Notes under the pieces: generated by a model
The model's input: the letters and a program-made list of their open reading frames with translations, nothing else
Told to the model about the DNA's origin: nothing
Databases searched by the model: none
Position numbers and translations under genes: made by a program
Assembly: GCA_029056055.1 (NCBI GenBank)
Contig: JAIDCC010000098.1
Span: 1 to 64,000 of the forward strand
Source: Duncaniella sp.
GTDB lineage: Bacteria; Bacteroidota; Bacteroidia; Bacteroidales; Muribaculaceae
DNA: 64,000 nt
Reading direction: 5' to 3'
Shown: positions 17,601-26,142 of the stretch, piece by piece
Position numbering within the stretch: position 1 is the stretch's first letter
Layout: every line of letters begins with the position of its first letter

Positions 17601-20600
17601 CGCTTTCGGCCAAGCTCGGTGTTGACCTCAACAATCGCCTCGGCAGCGCGCTGTCGCGAATTTCGCTCATTGAGGGGGACTATGTTACGCGCACAACAGC
17701 GCAAGAAATCGTAGGGCAGAAGACGTTCGAAACAGGGGCATGGATATTGAAAGCTACCGAGTCCAACGAGATAAAGAGCGTGGCCTACAATAACAGCACT
17801 ATTGCGCAGGGAGGAGTAAGCTCAATAAGACTTGGTCTTGATTTTCGTTGGTACGATACCCATTGGGTAATAGGTAATATCCGTGGTGGTGCGGCAAATA
17901 CCGATGGCTTCGGCATAGGACTGCGCAATTCCGAGGGCAAATTAGACCTCGGACTTCGCGTCACGAAAAGTAAGGTCTTTTCCGCAGGGTACGCGACGTT
18001 CGGCGGCACTTCATCTCAGTTCCTCAAAGCTGACGGCTCGGTGGACTCTAACAGCTATCTAACCACCTCCTCGGCCTCGTCAACCTACGTCAAGAAAGCG
18101 GGCGACACGATAACGGGAGCACTCTATCAAGAGACTGCCTCATACATTTCCAACAACAAGAGCAATCGCCTCGTTATTGGCGGTGGAGATGACGGCTACG
18201 TTTGGTTTGACAACCGCGCAGCGGACAATACCGTTCGGAACAATTTGTGTATCTACGCTGATTATTCTCGGTTTTCAAAGTACGTTCAAGCTCCCTATTT
18301 TAGAGCTACGACTAACACGCTCTGCGAAAATCTCAACGCGGATTTGTTGGACGGATGGCACGCGACGGGCAACACGGGAAACGCAATCAAGAAAAGCGGC
18401 CAAGTAAACGCTACGGTTGCGGGATTGTCAAGCTATTGGTGTAAACTTGCCACTATTACCGTCGCCAATGATAGCAATAATGGTGACGTTACGCTTTATC
18501 TCCACTCGGCATACAATACTCGCTACGGCATTCTCGCATTAAGCGCTCGTTCATCGTCCACTTCTCCTGGTTATGGAGCGCGTATGCTTGATGGCAACAT
18601 CCCCGCAGCAAATATCAGATTTTACCGCCAAAGCTCTACGGGTACAACCTATGAAGTATGGGTAAATGTAGAATCGCAATGGGGTGTGATTAATGCCGTG
18701 GTTCTTTCAGAGACAAGACGCGCGGCTGTTGAAAGTGGGGGGATAGTTACTCTTCATTCAACAACCTTTACCACTGCGCAAACGCCTACGCTTTCGGAAT
18801 ACGTCAACCCTCAATACCTCTCGCTGCTGAACAACGTAGCCTCCGCGACGAAGCTCCAGACGGCGAGGACTCTGTGGGGGCAGAGCTTCGACGGCACGGG
18901 GAATGTGAGCGGAAATCTTTCCTCGGTCGGCAACATCACGGGCAGCGGCGCAATGATAGTCAAGGCCAATGGAGTGTTGACGCTTGACGGCACGCAAGGC
19001 ATCCAAATCAAGTACAACAACTCTGACGCAGGGTCTGTGGTGCTTAACTCTTCGGGGCAGTTTAAGCCTTTCGACGCGGCCAACGGCAAACTCACCCTCG
19101 GAAGTACGTCGGCGAGGTGGAGCAACCTCTACTCACAAGCCGCAAACTTCACCGACACAATCACAACCTCGAAGACTACAAACTATTACAGTTCAGGCAA
19201 TCTTGGCGCAGCCATCATTAACTCAACGGCAGGCGCAGGTTCGTACACGATGCTCGCGAAGATGAACTCGACGAACGGCGTGTTCACCCTCGGCACATAC
19301 CTCAAAAACTTTGAGCTGCACTTTGCCGCCAAGAGTCTGATTGACGCAGGCTTTAACGGCACAACTCACGACATCAAACTTCTTGACGAGGACGGCTTGA
19401 CAACCCTGAAGCGATTGAAAATCGGCGACTGCACCATCAGCTACGAAAACGGGATGCTCCACATCTCGAAAGGCATCTACTCCGACGGAGACGTGACGGC
19501 TCTCGGAGCGTCGCAGACGAGCAGCGGCGGTAGTGGCTCGGCAGGTGGTGGCGTTGACCTCCTCGAAGCGTGGAACGCCTACAATTCGGCGACGGGTAAG
19601 CAGACGGCTCTCTCGGCGTACCTCGGCTATGACCTCTACCAGAACAAACTCTCCAAGACGGACGCAGCGACCATCTATCAGCCGAAAGGGAATTATCTGA
19701 CGGCCATAACCAAGGCGCAGGTCGAAGCGGTGTTGACGGGGAATATTACAAGCCACACGCATCAGTATATCACGAGCAGCGGTGCGCTCACAGCCGTCAG
19801 CGGGACGACTGTCGGAAGTGCGGGCTTGCGGCTTTACGAAGCCTACAACAACGGCTATCCCACGACCTACGGCAATCTTCTCCGCATCGTCGGAACGTCA
19901 CACAGCGGACACGGAGAGTTACTCTGCGGTTGGACGGGCGATACGTCCGTTGGTGCGTTGTACTATCGTTCAAAACGCGACGTGGCAGGCACCGCGTGGA
20001 GTGATTGGGCGAAGCTGCTGACCTCCTCCAACACCAAAATCGAGAACGGCGTTATCACCATCAACGGAAGCACGATAACGCCTCTGACCTCGCACCAAAG
20101 CCTCGCAAACTATGTGACGCTGAACACCGCGCAGGAAATCAAGGCTGAAAAGACATTCATAGCGAATGTGATAATCAACCATGACAAGGTACTTCGTTTC
20201 AATAGCAATACTACTTCTGCCAAGATAACCATGACAAATGGAAGTGCTATCCACCAAGGAGCGGATGGCGCAAATTCTTCTGACGCAAATCTTCGTTTCG
20301 GCTCATGGTACGGCATTGGTTGGTATCCTACAATCGCAAATCAGACAGTTCCGCAGGGCGAAAACGCAATGTGGCTGAACGTCCGTAACGGCGACTTGAC
20401 CGTGCGCGGCAGGTTCATTAAGAACGGCGGCACGTCCTCGCAAGTCCTCATGGCCGACGGAAGCGTCAAAGCGGCGCATACGCTCAGCACCGTTGCCAAC
20501 CTCGGATGGGGTGGCACGAGCGGACAACTCGCCACAATCAACACCATCGCATATTGGAACGGCTGCTACAGCGGCACGACAAGCAACCTCCAATACTGCG

Positions 20601-22150
20601 ACCGCGGACGATTTGGAACGATGGTCACGACCGAGACCAACACCTATCAGACGGTGGGATGGTACTCGCTGACAACATACATCTACGATGCCACCAACGG
20701 CACACGCTACTATTGGCACAAGATAGCTTCAATAGCCACGGGCGCAGGAAGCGGCCACGCCATGCTTGAGATAATCGCGCAGGACGATAGCAACTTCCCG
20801 AGCATCCACAACCTCAAACTCTCGCTTTCGTGCTACAACAACGGCACGACCAAGAGCGCGGCACTTTCGGGTATGCCCCGACTCCGAGGCGACGTGGACG
20901 TGATGATGACGACCGGCGGCGACGTGTGGATAAGGTTCCGCAACATCACATGGACATCTTACGCCAAGTTCCGCCTCATTTCGGGAGCGTTCTCGGGTAA
21001 CGGCATAACGATTTACACCGCCCCTACGAAGCAAGAGGCAAAGCCCGCAGGTTCGACGGAAATCACAGATGGGGGCGGCATAAAGCTGTCGGGGACGTCG
21101 TTTGAGTATTATCCAACCTCCATTCAGGCAAACGCCTCGTCGGCAACGAAGCTTAACGCCACGCGCAAACTCTGGGGGCAGAACTTCAATGGAGAGGCTG
21201 ACGTCAGCGGCAACATGACGGGGGTGGGGAGTATACAACTCGCCACAAACGGCCTCGGCCTCATTGGGACACGCACAGATGGTACGCGCGGGTCAATTCT
21301 TTATTTTTCGTCGGCTAATACACTGCGCCTTAATTACGATTTCCGCGCCCAAGATTGGATAACGTATTATGGCGGGGCACACGTTTGGTACAAGGGCGAC
21401 ACAGAGATAATGCGCGTTCATACCGACGGCAACGTCGGCATCGGCACGACCTCTCCCGCATACAAGCTCGACGTGTCAGGCTCGGCGCGAGCAACAACAT
21501 CACTCATCACGCCGCTGCTTTCGGGCGCAGGAAACCTCACTATCAGAGGCGGCAACGAGATTTACCTCCAATACGGTAACACCGAGGCAAAGAGCCTCCG
21601 CCTCGTTGACGGGTTATTTGCCCCCTACGCATCAGGCAACAACAAGATTTCCCTCGGTGTAGCGTCGGCAAGATGGAGCAATGTCTACTCCGTCCTCGGC
21701 AACTTCTCGGGACTCATCACCGCGACGGCAGGTATCAAGATAGGCGAGGCAACCCTCTCGTGGGACGCTTCACACAACGCCCTCAAATGCGACAAGAATT
21801 TCTACTCAACAGCCAACGTCGCAGCTCTCGGTGCTGACACAACCACCGCAGCGACAACCTCCTCGTCGGCTTCGGGGTCGTATGTCAAGAAATCTACCAT
21901 GTTCACGGGAACGTCTGTCACGACCGAGGAGCTACGCAAGCGCATCGCCGCAGACGGTTGGTATGTCAACGGCAACGTAACACTGACGCTGCCCATCAAC
22001 GAGGCTATCGAGATTTGGATTTGGAACAACTCAAACGACGGCGCGAAGCTGACGGTCAACGGCCAAGCCCGCACGCTCACAGACGAGTCGTATATCAAGC
22101 TCGCTATCTCCAACTACGACGGCTCACTCTATTTCAAAACTTTGGTATAA
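14639..22150 (+). CDS. Tail hub fused to modular tail fibre, 2503 aa
   Basis: Residues 1 to about 550 form a baseplate-hub-like region (starts MTPYIDIFAPDGSVIVSPLV; strand-rich to about 16.3 kb). A helical connector then leads into a long fibre. The fibre contains LTGGGSLAADRTLSL and DAYTKTDADGRYVNVTGDTMTG repeats and an NVGIGTTSPAYKLDVSG element typical of tail fibres. A cassette of the form SARWSN(L/V)YS...LKIG...ALGA occurs three times (about residues 899, 1491, 2340; nt 17.34, 19.11, 21.66 kb). A second repeat, LWGQ(S/N)F(D/N)G...VSGN, occurs twice (residues about 1411 and 2177). The C-terminus (YVKKSTMFTG onward) may bind the host surface. Hub-fibre fusion and repeats suggest recombination-driven host-range change. 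Confidence 0.8.
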   Translation: MTPYIDIFAPDGSVIVSPLVTKEAKKVESLMGDDYIVLSWRDVKAKTLPVGAYIVYEGERYRLVDPYEPEQRSEAEWLYEPQFQSRVAAWSKVPCFFYTTGADGSITSREPDWTLTDNAANFIACIAGCIQRETGEKWTARAATDLAEYKTVQFSSTDIFSALNSIASMFETEWLADKTTNTLYLGKASTGNPEATRLEVGENVGVPSVTDSREGFYNRFYIFGSTRNITQDYHGANVNNLVNKRLTLDPTLFPGGFLDLRKSSSDPALSKILIFDDVYPKSNLVVMEARPRIMYTIDSSSESGDRIIIGTDAEGKPIYDTYAIWYVTLGVRNEQTGEVTQYFLPNTDLYSKDNPDGVLISGKTLSIHFSSGSLQGREFELAYHDQAETLVNSDGVPFDVKRGMFEIILTKEGDYVIPAQTGVVPIAGDKAILFNLRMPAEYVAGAYQELYKTAIKQIEVLTSDRNNYEFSSNPVAFSTDNPELAIGKGVTYINGSYTLETRVIALETQLDIPAEQRITIGNDIIKGNTQTLKEEVADAGKDISLLQSFNLLAQSTLDGYNRAIAAMQEGFSRISRMWQFDPDNPDCIYTPFNAYSQKGLAALGVPATEDAPGAGASLLSELNDVLLTSPKSGQVLTYNGTRWVNQTISSGGMDESALAAYLTTEGYLQGASLRTLTIQKNGTAVGTYRPDADKTINLTDVASASALTAHVGDNTRHITADERTKWNAAASNLSSILGSDASGVIDKWDEIVAFLATYTEADTLAGLLSNKADKAVKINAGAGLTGGGSLAADRTLSLASSGVTAGTYTKLTVDAYGRATAGSNPTTLAGYGITDAYTKTDADGRYVNVTGDTMTGSLTLPTIAGTNGQLNINNHLYTNAIELTPLEAYNNSVRLGKPSARWSNLYSVLGDFSGQVTAGSLKIGKCEITWDDSNKMLCFSKGAYSLEGISALGADATSTGGSTGGGGAVSFDRLDEWSAYSSDKAGYALSAKLGVDLNNRLGSALSRISLIEGDYVTRTTAQEIVGQKTFETGAWILKATESNEIKSVAYNNSTIAQGGVSSIRLGLDFRWYDTHWVIGNIRGGAANTDGFGIGLRNSEGKLDLGLRVTKSKVFSAGYATFGGTSSQFLKADGSVDSNSYLTTSSASSTYVKKAGDTITGALYQETASYISNNKSNRLVIGGGDDGYVWFDNRAADNTVRNNLCIYADYSRFSKYVQAPYFRATTNTLCENLNADLLDGWHATGNTGNAIKKSGQVNATVAGLSSYWCKLATITVANDSNNGDVTLYLHSAYNTRYGILALSARSSSTSPGYGARMLDGNIPAANIRFYRQSSTGTTYEVWVNVESQWGVINAVVLSETRRAAVESGGIVTLHSTTFTTAQTPTLSEYVNPQYLSLLNNVASATKLQTARTLWGQSFDGTGNVSGNLSSVGNITGSGAMIVKANGVLTLDGTQGIQIKYNNSDAGSVVLNSSGQFKPFDAANGKLTLGSTSARWSNLYSQAANFTDTITTSKTTNYYSSGNLGAAIINSTAGAGSYTMLAKMNSTNGVFTLGTYLKNFELHFAAKSLIDAGFNGTTHDIKLLDEDGLTTLKRLKIGDCTISYENGMLHISKGIYSDGDVTALGASQTSSGGSGSAGGGVDLLEAWNAYNSATGKQTALSAYLGYDLYQNKLSKTDAATIYQPKGNYLTAITKAQVEAVLTGNITSHTHQYITSSGALTAVSGTTVGSAGLRLYEAYNNGYPTTYGNLLRIVGTSHSGHGELLCGWTGDTSVGALYYRSKRDVAGTAWSDWAKLLTSSNTKIENGVITINGSTITPLTSHQSLANYVTLNTAQEIKAEKTFIANVIINHDKVLRFNSNTTSAKITMTNGSAIHQGADGANSSDANLRFGSWYGIGWYPTIANQTVPQGENAMWLNVRNGDLTVRGRFIKNGGTSSQVLMADGSVKAAHTLSTVANLGWGGTSGQLATINTIAYWNGCYSGTTSNLQYCDRGRFGTMVTTETNTYQTVGWYSLTTYIYDATNGTRYYWHKIASIATGAGSGHAMLEIIAQDDSNFPSIHNLKLSLSCYNNGTTKSAALSGMPRLRGDVDVMMTTGGDVWIRFRNITWTSYAKFRLISGAFSGNGITIYTAPTKQEAKPAGSTEITDGGGIKLSGTSFEYYPTSIQANASSATKLNATRKLWGQNFNGEADVSGNMTGVGSIQLATNGLGLIGTRTDGTRGSILYFSSANTLRLNYDFRAQDWITYYGGAHVWYKGDTEIMRVHTDGNVGIGTTSPAYKLDVSGSARATTSLITPLLSGAGNLTIRGGNEIYLQYGNTEAKSLRLVDGLFAPYASGNNKISLGVASARWSNVYSVLGNFSGLITATAGIKIGEATLSWDASHNALKCDKNFYSTANVAALGADTTTAATTSSSASGSYVKKSTMFTGTSVTTEELRKRIAADGWYVNGNVTLTLPINEAIEIWIWNNSNDGAKLTVNGQARTLTDESYIKLAISNYDGSLYFKTLV
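17324..17530 (+). repeat. Fibre cassette copy 1
   Basis: Encodes the unit GKPSARWSNLYSVLGDFSG, then LKIGKCEITWDDSNKM and ISALGADATSTGG. It shares stretches of nearly identical DNA (for example around TGGAGCAACCTCTA) with copies 2 and 3, so it could act as a site for homologous recombination within the gene. Confidence 0.6.
19096..19550 (+). repeat. Fibre cassette copy 2, split by an insertion
   Basis: Encodes STSARWSNLYSQAANFTD at the start and LKIGDCTISYENGM...VTALGASQTSSGG at the end. Between the halves lies an added segment (about 19.15-19.41 kb) absent from copies 1 and 3. The layout is that of a repeat into which another fibre block was inserted. Confidence 0.55.
21648..21870 (+). repeat. 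Fibre cassette copy 3
   Basis: Encodes GVASARWSNVYSVLGNFSG, IKIGEATLSWDASHNA and VAALGADTTTAATT. It lies close to the C-terminus and is nearer in sequence to copy 1 than to copy 2. Confidence 0.6.
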
Positions 22151-22152
22151 TT

Positions 22153-23661
22153 ATGGCAAACATCAACGGAATAATTCAGCGCGACAAGCCCGTGGACGTA
22201 GCGGGTGACATCTACAAGGTGCTCTGCCTCGCCCCGCGACTCATCGCCGGCACAAACCTCGTGTGCTATCCCATCTCCTATGCGGCAGGTAACGCCCACG
22301 GCAAAATCAACAAGTGGAGCAAAATCAAGCCCGTGGAGATTGAAAACGGCATCGCTACGAGGATTGCTAAGGACACGCTGGCGTACACGGCGAGCGATTT
22401 AATCCCTGGCATGATTACGGGCTACACGGGCAACGTTCCCGCTTATTTAGGGAAAGTATTCCACGAGGTGCGTTCCGTAGGCGGTACAAGCATGGTTCTG
22501 TTTCATGCGTATGGAATGACGATACCTTGTGCCACCAACCTGCAAAATCCCGCAAACGACCATCTCGCAAGAACCATGCGCACGCTCATCCTCAATGCCA
22601 ACGCGCAAAACGTTAATTGGGAATACGCGAACGTCAGCGGCGGCATAAAAGCTCCGTTCCGCGTGCTTGATTTTGAGGGATATTGTCACACAGCGGTGTG
22701 CCCTATCAGCTACCAAACAAAAGACGTTTACAACAATGAGAAAGCGGTCTTTTCATGCTTCCGCAACCCCGAGGACTACGATACGCAGATTGACCTCACC
22801 GAGCTTGACCGATTATTCAAAGACTTCAAAATCTACGTCGCTTACTTCAAAAAAGACTCTGACATTTTCCAAGGCGACGACTCTATTCTGGAAATCGGCG
22901 ACCTCAAAGACAACCGCGACACAACGGTGACGACATCTGGCTCGCTTGGCTCGGTTTCTGCATCGGGACAAGACATGGAAGCTTACTTCTTCGCGGGCAG
23001 CAAAAAAACGGGTATCTTTATCGCTCTCCCGTCGCTGCCCGACTACCCTAACCCCATGCCGTTCCGCCACAACTACGGCAACTCTCCCGACACGCCTATC
23101 AAGCAACTCACATGGAAAGAGTTCGGCTTCTCGCTTGACCGCACCGACCCATTCTTCGAGTCGTTCGATAACGTGAACGAGGGTCTTTACACGGTGCTTT
23201 TCTCCCCCGAGGGTTGGGCTTGCATACGCGCAAGGGTACAAAACAACACCGACTCCGCGCAGAACATAGAACTCGCTAAACTAACCGTCACTTCGACAAA
23301 CACTAACCGCAACCTCGGTCGCGTAATCTACAAGCAACCAATCAGCGGAGGCACAATGACGATACAAAACGGCACATACCTCACCCTCGCAAAAGGAGAA
23401 GAGTGCTACTTGTATTTCCAAATCAATGGAAACCTCTTCGACGGTGAGGGTGTCACGAAAGCGGAAAGCGCGAATAAGGCTCTTGAAAATTACGAAAAGC
23501 ATCGTCTGAACACATATATTGAGATACGTTACAGCTCGATTGTTGAGCTTTCCAACGAACTTGAAGCCTACTACTCACCGTTAAATGACGGCAAGCACTT
23601 CTACGCACAGCCGCCTATTGACAAGTGGTACACCCGCCGTAGCGGCAACACGTTCAGCTAA
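22153..23661 (+). CDS. Tail-associated protein, probable host-contact protein, 502 aa
   Basis: I choose the ATG at 22153, three bases after the fibre stop; the frame is open further upstream but that part lies inside the fibre gene. The protein is rich in strands and aromatic residues (MANINGIIQRDKPVDVAGDIYKV; WEYANVSGGIKAPF; FSPEGWACIRARVQNN). No enzyme motif or membrane segment is seen. Directly downstream of the fibre, it may be a second receptor-binding or fibre-tip protein. I do not recognise a named family. Confidence 0.5.
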   Translation: MANINGIIQRDKPVDVAGDIYKVLCLAPRLIAGTNLVCYPISYAAGNAHGKINKWSKIKPVEIENGIATRIAKDTLAYTASDLIPGMITGYTGNVPAYLGKVFHEVRSVGGTSMVLFHAYGMTIPCATNLQNPANDHLARTMRTLILNANAQNVNWEYANVSGGIKAPFRVLDFEGYCHTAVCPISYQTKDVYNNEKAVFSCFRNPEDYDTQIDLTELDRLFKDFKIYVAYFKKDSDIFQGDDSILEIGDLKDNRDTTVTTSGSLGSVSASGQDMEAYFFAGSKKTGIFIALPSLPDYPNPMPFRHNYGNSPDTPIKQLTWKEFGFSLDRTDPFFESFDNVNEGLYTVLFSPEGWACIRARVQNNTDSAQNIELAKLTVTSTNTNRNLGRVIYKQPISGGTMTIQNGTYLTLAKGEECYLYFQINGNLFDGEGVTKAESANKALENYEKHRLNTYIEIRYSSIVELSNELEAYYSPLNDGKHFYAQPPIDKWYTRRSGNTFS

Positions 23662-23716
23662 ACCCCACAACAACTAATCAACTATTCACAATAATCACCA
23701 TCAAACCCCAAGACAC

Positions 23717-23989
23717 ATGGAAACAATCTCAATCACGCGCCGCTGCCGTCTCGTCACCGGCAACTTCTCTCTCGAGGCCAACATCAGCACCAGCACGGAA
23801 GCCCCCGACACCGTATCAATCACCGACGGGCAAGTCCTGACCACCGACGGCCTCTATCAGGGCAACTTCTCCTGCGCGCCTGAAGGAGGGTTCAGTTCCA
23901 GCATCCCTGCAGGCTCCGACCGCGTAGCCGTCATGGCCGCAATCGAGGAGTTCATCAGCGAAGCCACGACTCCAGCCGAAGAAGAGTAA
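23717..23989 (+). CDS. Small tail-region protein, 90 aa, function unknown
   Basis: A short acidic protein (begins METISITRRCRLVTGNFSL; ends ATTPAEEE) in the late operon between tail and lysis genes. Repeated strand-like patterns (VSITDGQVLTTDGLYQGNF) suggest a small beta domain. There is no signal peptide or membrane helix. No family is recognised. Confidence 0.5.
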   Translation: METISITRRCRLVTGNFSLEANISTSTEAPDTVSITDGQVLTTDGLYQGNFSCAPEGGFSSSIPAGSDRVAVMAAIEEFISEATTPAEEE

Positions 23990-24066
23990 ACTCCACCCGC
24001 CAACTCATTCTCCTCGCTCCTCACTAATACATCATCATCAGCAACCCATAACCCCAACAACCTAAA

Positions 24067-24543
24067 ATGAAAAAGAACATCACCATCGAAACAGCAGTAA
24101 TCGCATCAACCCTCCTCTCAGGCAACCAGAGCCTCTCGGCAGCAAAGCTCTCACGTCTCGAAGGAACAGAGAAGTTTGCGGTGGTTCGTGCCGCCACAGC
24201 CCTGCGCCCCATCCGCGAAGGCTATCTCTCTGCCGAGCAGACCGCGCAGGAAAGCCTGCGCCCCGACAACTGGAACGAGCTCCTGGCACAGACCGAAAAA
24301 TGGGACTCGCTGACCGCCGACGAGAAGGCAGCGCACAACGCCGCCGCAGCGAAGTATAACGCCGAGGTCGGCAAATACCTCGCCGAAGAGCGAGCCAAGA
24401 CCGCCGAGGTCGAAATCACGCCCCTCGACGAAGCCGCCCTCGGACGCTTCCTCGACTCCAACCCCGACTGGGACGTGGAGCAGGCCTCGCTCATGCTCGA
24501 ACTTTTCACTGACACCGACACCAATCAGAAAACAGAAGAATAA
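24067..24543 (+). CDS. Alanine- and glutamate-rich late protein, 158 aa
   Basis: A helical, Ala/Glu-rich product (for example LTADEKAAHNAAAAKYNAEVGKYLAEERAK) with no signal or membrane segment despite its MKKNITIE start. It overlaps the next gene by the TAATG arrangement (24541-24545). It lies between the tail genes and the lysis cassette. Its function is not recognised; helical late proteins here are often virion-associated or chaperones. Confidence 0.5.
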   Translation: MKKNITIETAVIASTLLSGNQSLSAAKLSRLEGTEKFAVVRAATALRPIREGYLSAEQTAQESLRPDNWNELLAQTEKWDSLTADEKAAHNAAAAKYNAEVGKYLAEERAKTAEVEITPLDEAALGRFLDSNPDWDVEQASLMLELFTDTDTNQKTEE

Positions 24544-24980
24544 TGGAGCAAGCCGCTACATGGTGGCAGATACTCATCACAATCCTCGGCGCATGTGGCG
24601 GTCTGGAAGCAATCAAGTGGTTTGCTAACCGCAAGACCAACTTCCGCATCGCCATCGCCGAGGCAGAGAGTGCCGAGTTTCAACACCTCAAGGAGACCAA
24701 CGAATGGCTGCAAAAACAACTGCACGCCAAGGAGGAGAGATTTGCCGAACAGACGCAGCTCGTCAGAAAGCAAAATCTCGAAATCCTCGACCTCACCACG
24801 CAGTTAGCCCGGAAGGAAGTGGAGCACGTCAAAGCGATAGCAGCTCTTGAAATCGAGCTCGCCTCAGTGAGATGTAACGACGAGGAATGTCCTTTCCGAC
24901 TGCCCCCGACAGCCAAGACTAAACCTCGTCCCGGACTGACCAAAGAACAATATCATCAAAACAAATCAACAGAGCAATGA
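24543..24980 (+). CDS. Membrane-anchored coiled-coil protein of the lysis cassette (holin candidate), 145 aa
   Basis: One N-terminal hydrophobic segment (WWQILITILGACGGLEAIKWF, about residues 7-27) is followed by a long coiled coil (about residues 40-108) and a Pro/Lys-rich tail with a CNDEECPF pair of cysteines. It overlaps the endolysin gene by ATGA. One membrane segment, small size and position next to the amidase suit a holin, but the long coiled coil is unusual for that role; a lysis regulator is the alternative. Confidence 0.45.
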   Translation: MEQAATWWQILITILGACGGLEAIKWFANRKTNFRIAIAEAESAEFQHLKETNEWLQKQLHAKEERFAEQTQLVRKQNLEILDLTTQLARKEVEHVKAIAALEIELASVRCNDEECPFRLPPTAKTKPRPGLTKEQYHQNKSTEQ

Positions 24981-25579
24981 TTATCCTAATTGACAACGGA
25001 CACGGATTGGGCGACCCTAACGGTAGCCCCGACGGAATATACAAAGAATGGGCATGGGCGCGCGAAATGGCAGGGCTCATCCGCCGCGAACTCATAGCCC
25101 TCGGGCAGGACGCACGTCTGCTTGTGGAGGAGATGGAAAACATCCCCCTCGGCGAGCGGGTGCGCAGAGTCAACGCCGTGGTGAGAAGCTACGGACGAGA
25201 CAACGTCATCGTGGTGTCGATACACAGCAATGCCGGCCCCGTGAGTGACGGGCAGTGGCACGACGGACGCTGGAGCGGTTTTGTCGCAGAAGTGTCGCAG
25301 AACGCCTCGGCAGAGTCTAAACAGCTCGCCGACGCCATCTGGGCGCGCGCCATCGAGGCAGGGCTGAAAGGTAACCGCTCGGTGGTAGAGAAGCCCGGTC
25401 AGCGCTACCTGACAGCCAACCTCGCCATTTGTCGCGACGCATTATGTCCGGCAGTGCTGACCGAGAGCGCCTTCCACGACACCCGCGAAGGCGTGCGCCT
25501 CCTCACTACCGAAAAGCCCCGCATCGCCCTCGCGCATGTAAACGGGATTATGGACTACATTCGAAGCCGGAAAGCATGA
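24977..25579 (+). CDS. N-acetylmuramoyl-L-alanine amidase, phage endolysin, 200 aa
   Basis: An Amidase_3-type zinc amidase that would cut the bond between muramic acid and the stem peptide at lysis. The zinc-binding and catalytic set is visible: NGHG near the N-terminus (His9), the glutamate of KEW about residue 23, SIHSNA (His) near 76 and LTESAF (catalytic Glu) near 163. There is no signal peptide, so release needs a holin. The protein is a bare catalytic domain without a wall-binding domain. It overlaps both neighbours by ATGA, forming a coupled lysis cassette. Confidence 0.88.
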   Translation: MIILIDNGHGLGDPNGSPDGIYKEWAWAREMAGLIRRELIALGQDARLLVEEMENIPLGERVRRVNAVVRSYGRDNVIVVSIHSNAGPVSDGQWHDGRWSGFVAEVSQNASAESKQLADAIWARAIEAGLKGNRSVVEKPGQRYLTANLAICRDALCPAVLTESAFHDTREGVRLLTTEKPRIALAHVNGIMDYIRSRKA

Positions 25580-26118
25580 GGACAGCACTGACATTCCTCC
25601 TCGCGCTGTCACTCCTCACAGCGTGCAGGACAACAACGACGACAACCTCGCCGCCTCTTCCTGTCGTGCTTGAGACGAACACCATCACGAAGATAGTCCA
25701 TACGGAGACCATCGACACTGTGTACGTCGAAATCCCGCCGCAGAGCGCGGAGCGCACCACACAAGAAAAGACCTCGCATCTTGAGACAGACTACGCCGAG
25801 AGCGACGCGAGCATCAACGAGGATGGCACTCTCAGCCACACACTCCACAACAAGCCGTCCAAGCACCCCGTCCCGGTCAATCATTCGACCGACACAATCT
25901 ACATCGACAAGACGGCAGAAATACCCGTTCCGGTCAAAGTCCCGGTGCAGGTAGAGCGACAACTGACCCGATGGGAGAAGACACGCCTCGGCACATGGTG
26001 GTATTTGGCAGCTTGCGCACTGGCTATGGGCATTTGGCTTGTCAAACCCAAATTCAAGCATATCGCCTCAGCAGCAAGTCTGATGTGCAAATCCATCAGG
26101 CGAGTATTTGGAGATTAA
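25576..26118 (+). CDS. Candidate unimolecular spanin: lipoprotein with C-terminal membrane anchor, 180 aa
   Basis: I choose the ATG at 25576, which overlaps the amidase stop. The N-terminus is a lipoprotein signal (TALTFLLALSLLTAC, lipobox LTAC), predicting an outer-membrane lipid anchor. A long polar, proline-containing middle (about residues 20-135) with repeated VPVPVKVPVQVE-like sequence could span the periplasm. A transmembrane helix (WWYLAACALAMGIWLV) near the C-terminus would sit in the inner membrane. This is the architecture of u-spanins (T1 gp11 type), which join the two membranes in the last step of lysis. No sequence match to a known spanin is claimed. Confidence 0.6.
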   Translation: MRTALTFLLALSLLTACRTTTTTTSPPLPVVLETNTITKIVHTETIDTVYVEIPPQSAERTTQEKTSHLETDYAESDASINEDGTLSHTLHNKPSKHPVPVNHSTDTIYIDKTAEIPVPVKVPVQVERQLTRWEKTRLGTWWYLAACALAMGIWLVKPKFKHIASAASLMCKSIRRVFGD

Positions 26119-26138
26119 CAATATATTCACTAAATTTG
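26107..26138 (+). promoter_or_regulatory. Full Bacteroidetes promoter for a small RNA
   Basis: TTTG (26107-26110), 20 bases, then TAAATTTG (26131-26138) is a complete match to the Bacteroidetes primary promoter. It overlaps the end of the spanin gene and points rightward, away from any protein gene; the only thing downstream before the terminator is about 65 bases. Confidence 0.65.
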
Positions 26139-26142
26139 CACC

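Noticed and set aside
14639..23661. Diversity-generating retroelement acting on the fibre
   Set aside because: No reverse transcriptase, and no template repeat or adenine-biased variable copy is visible.
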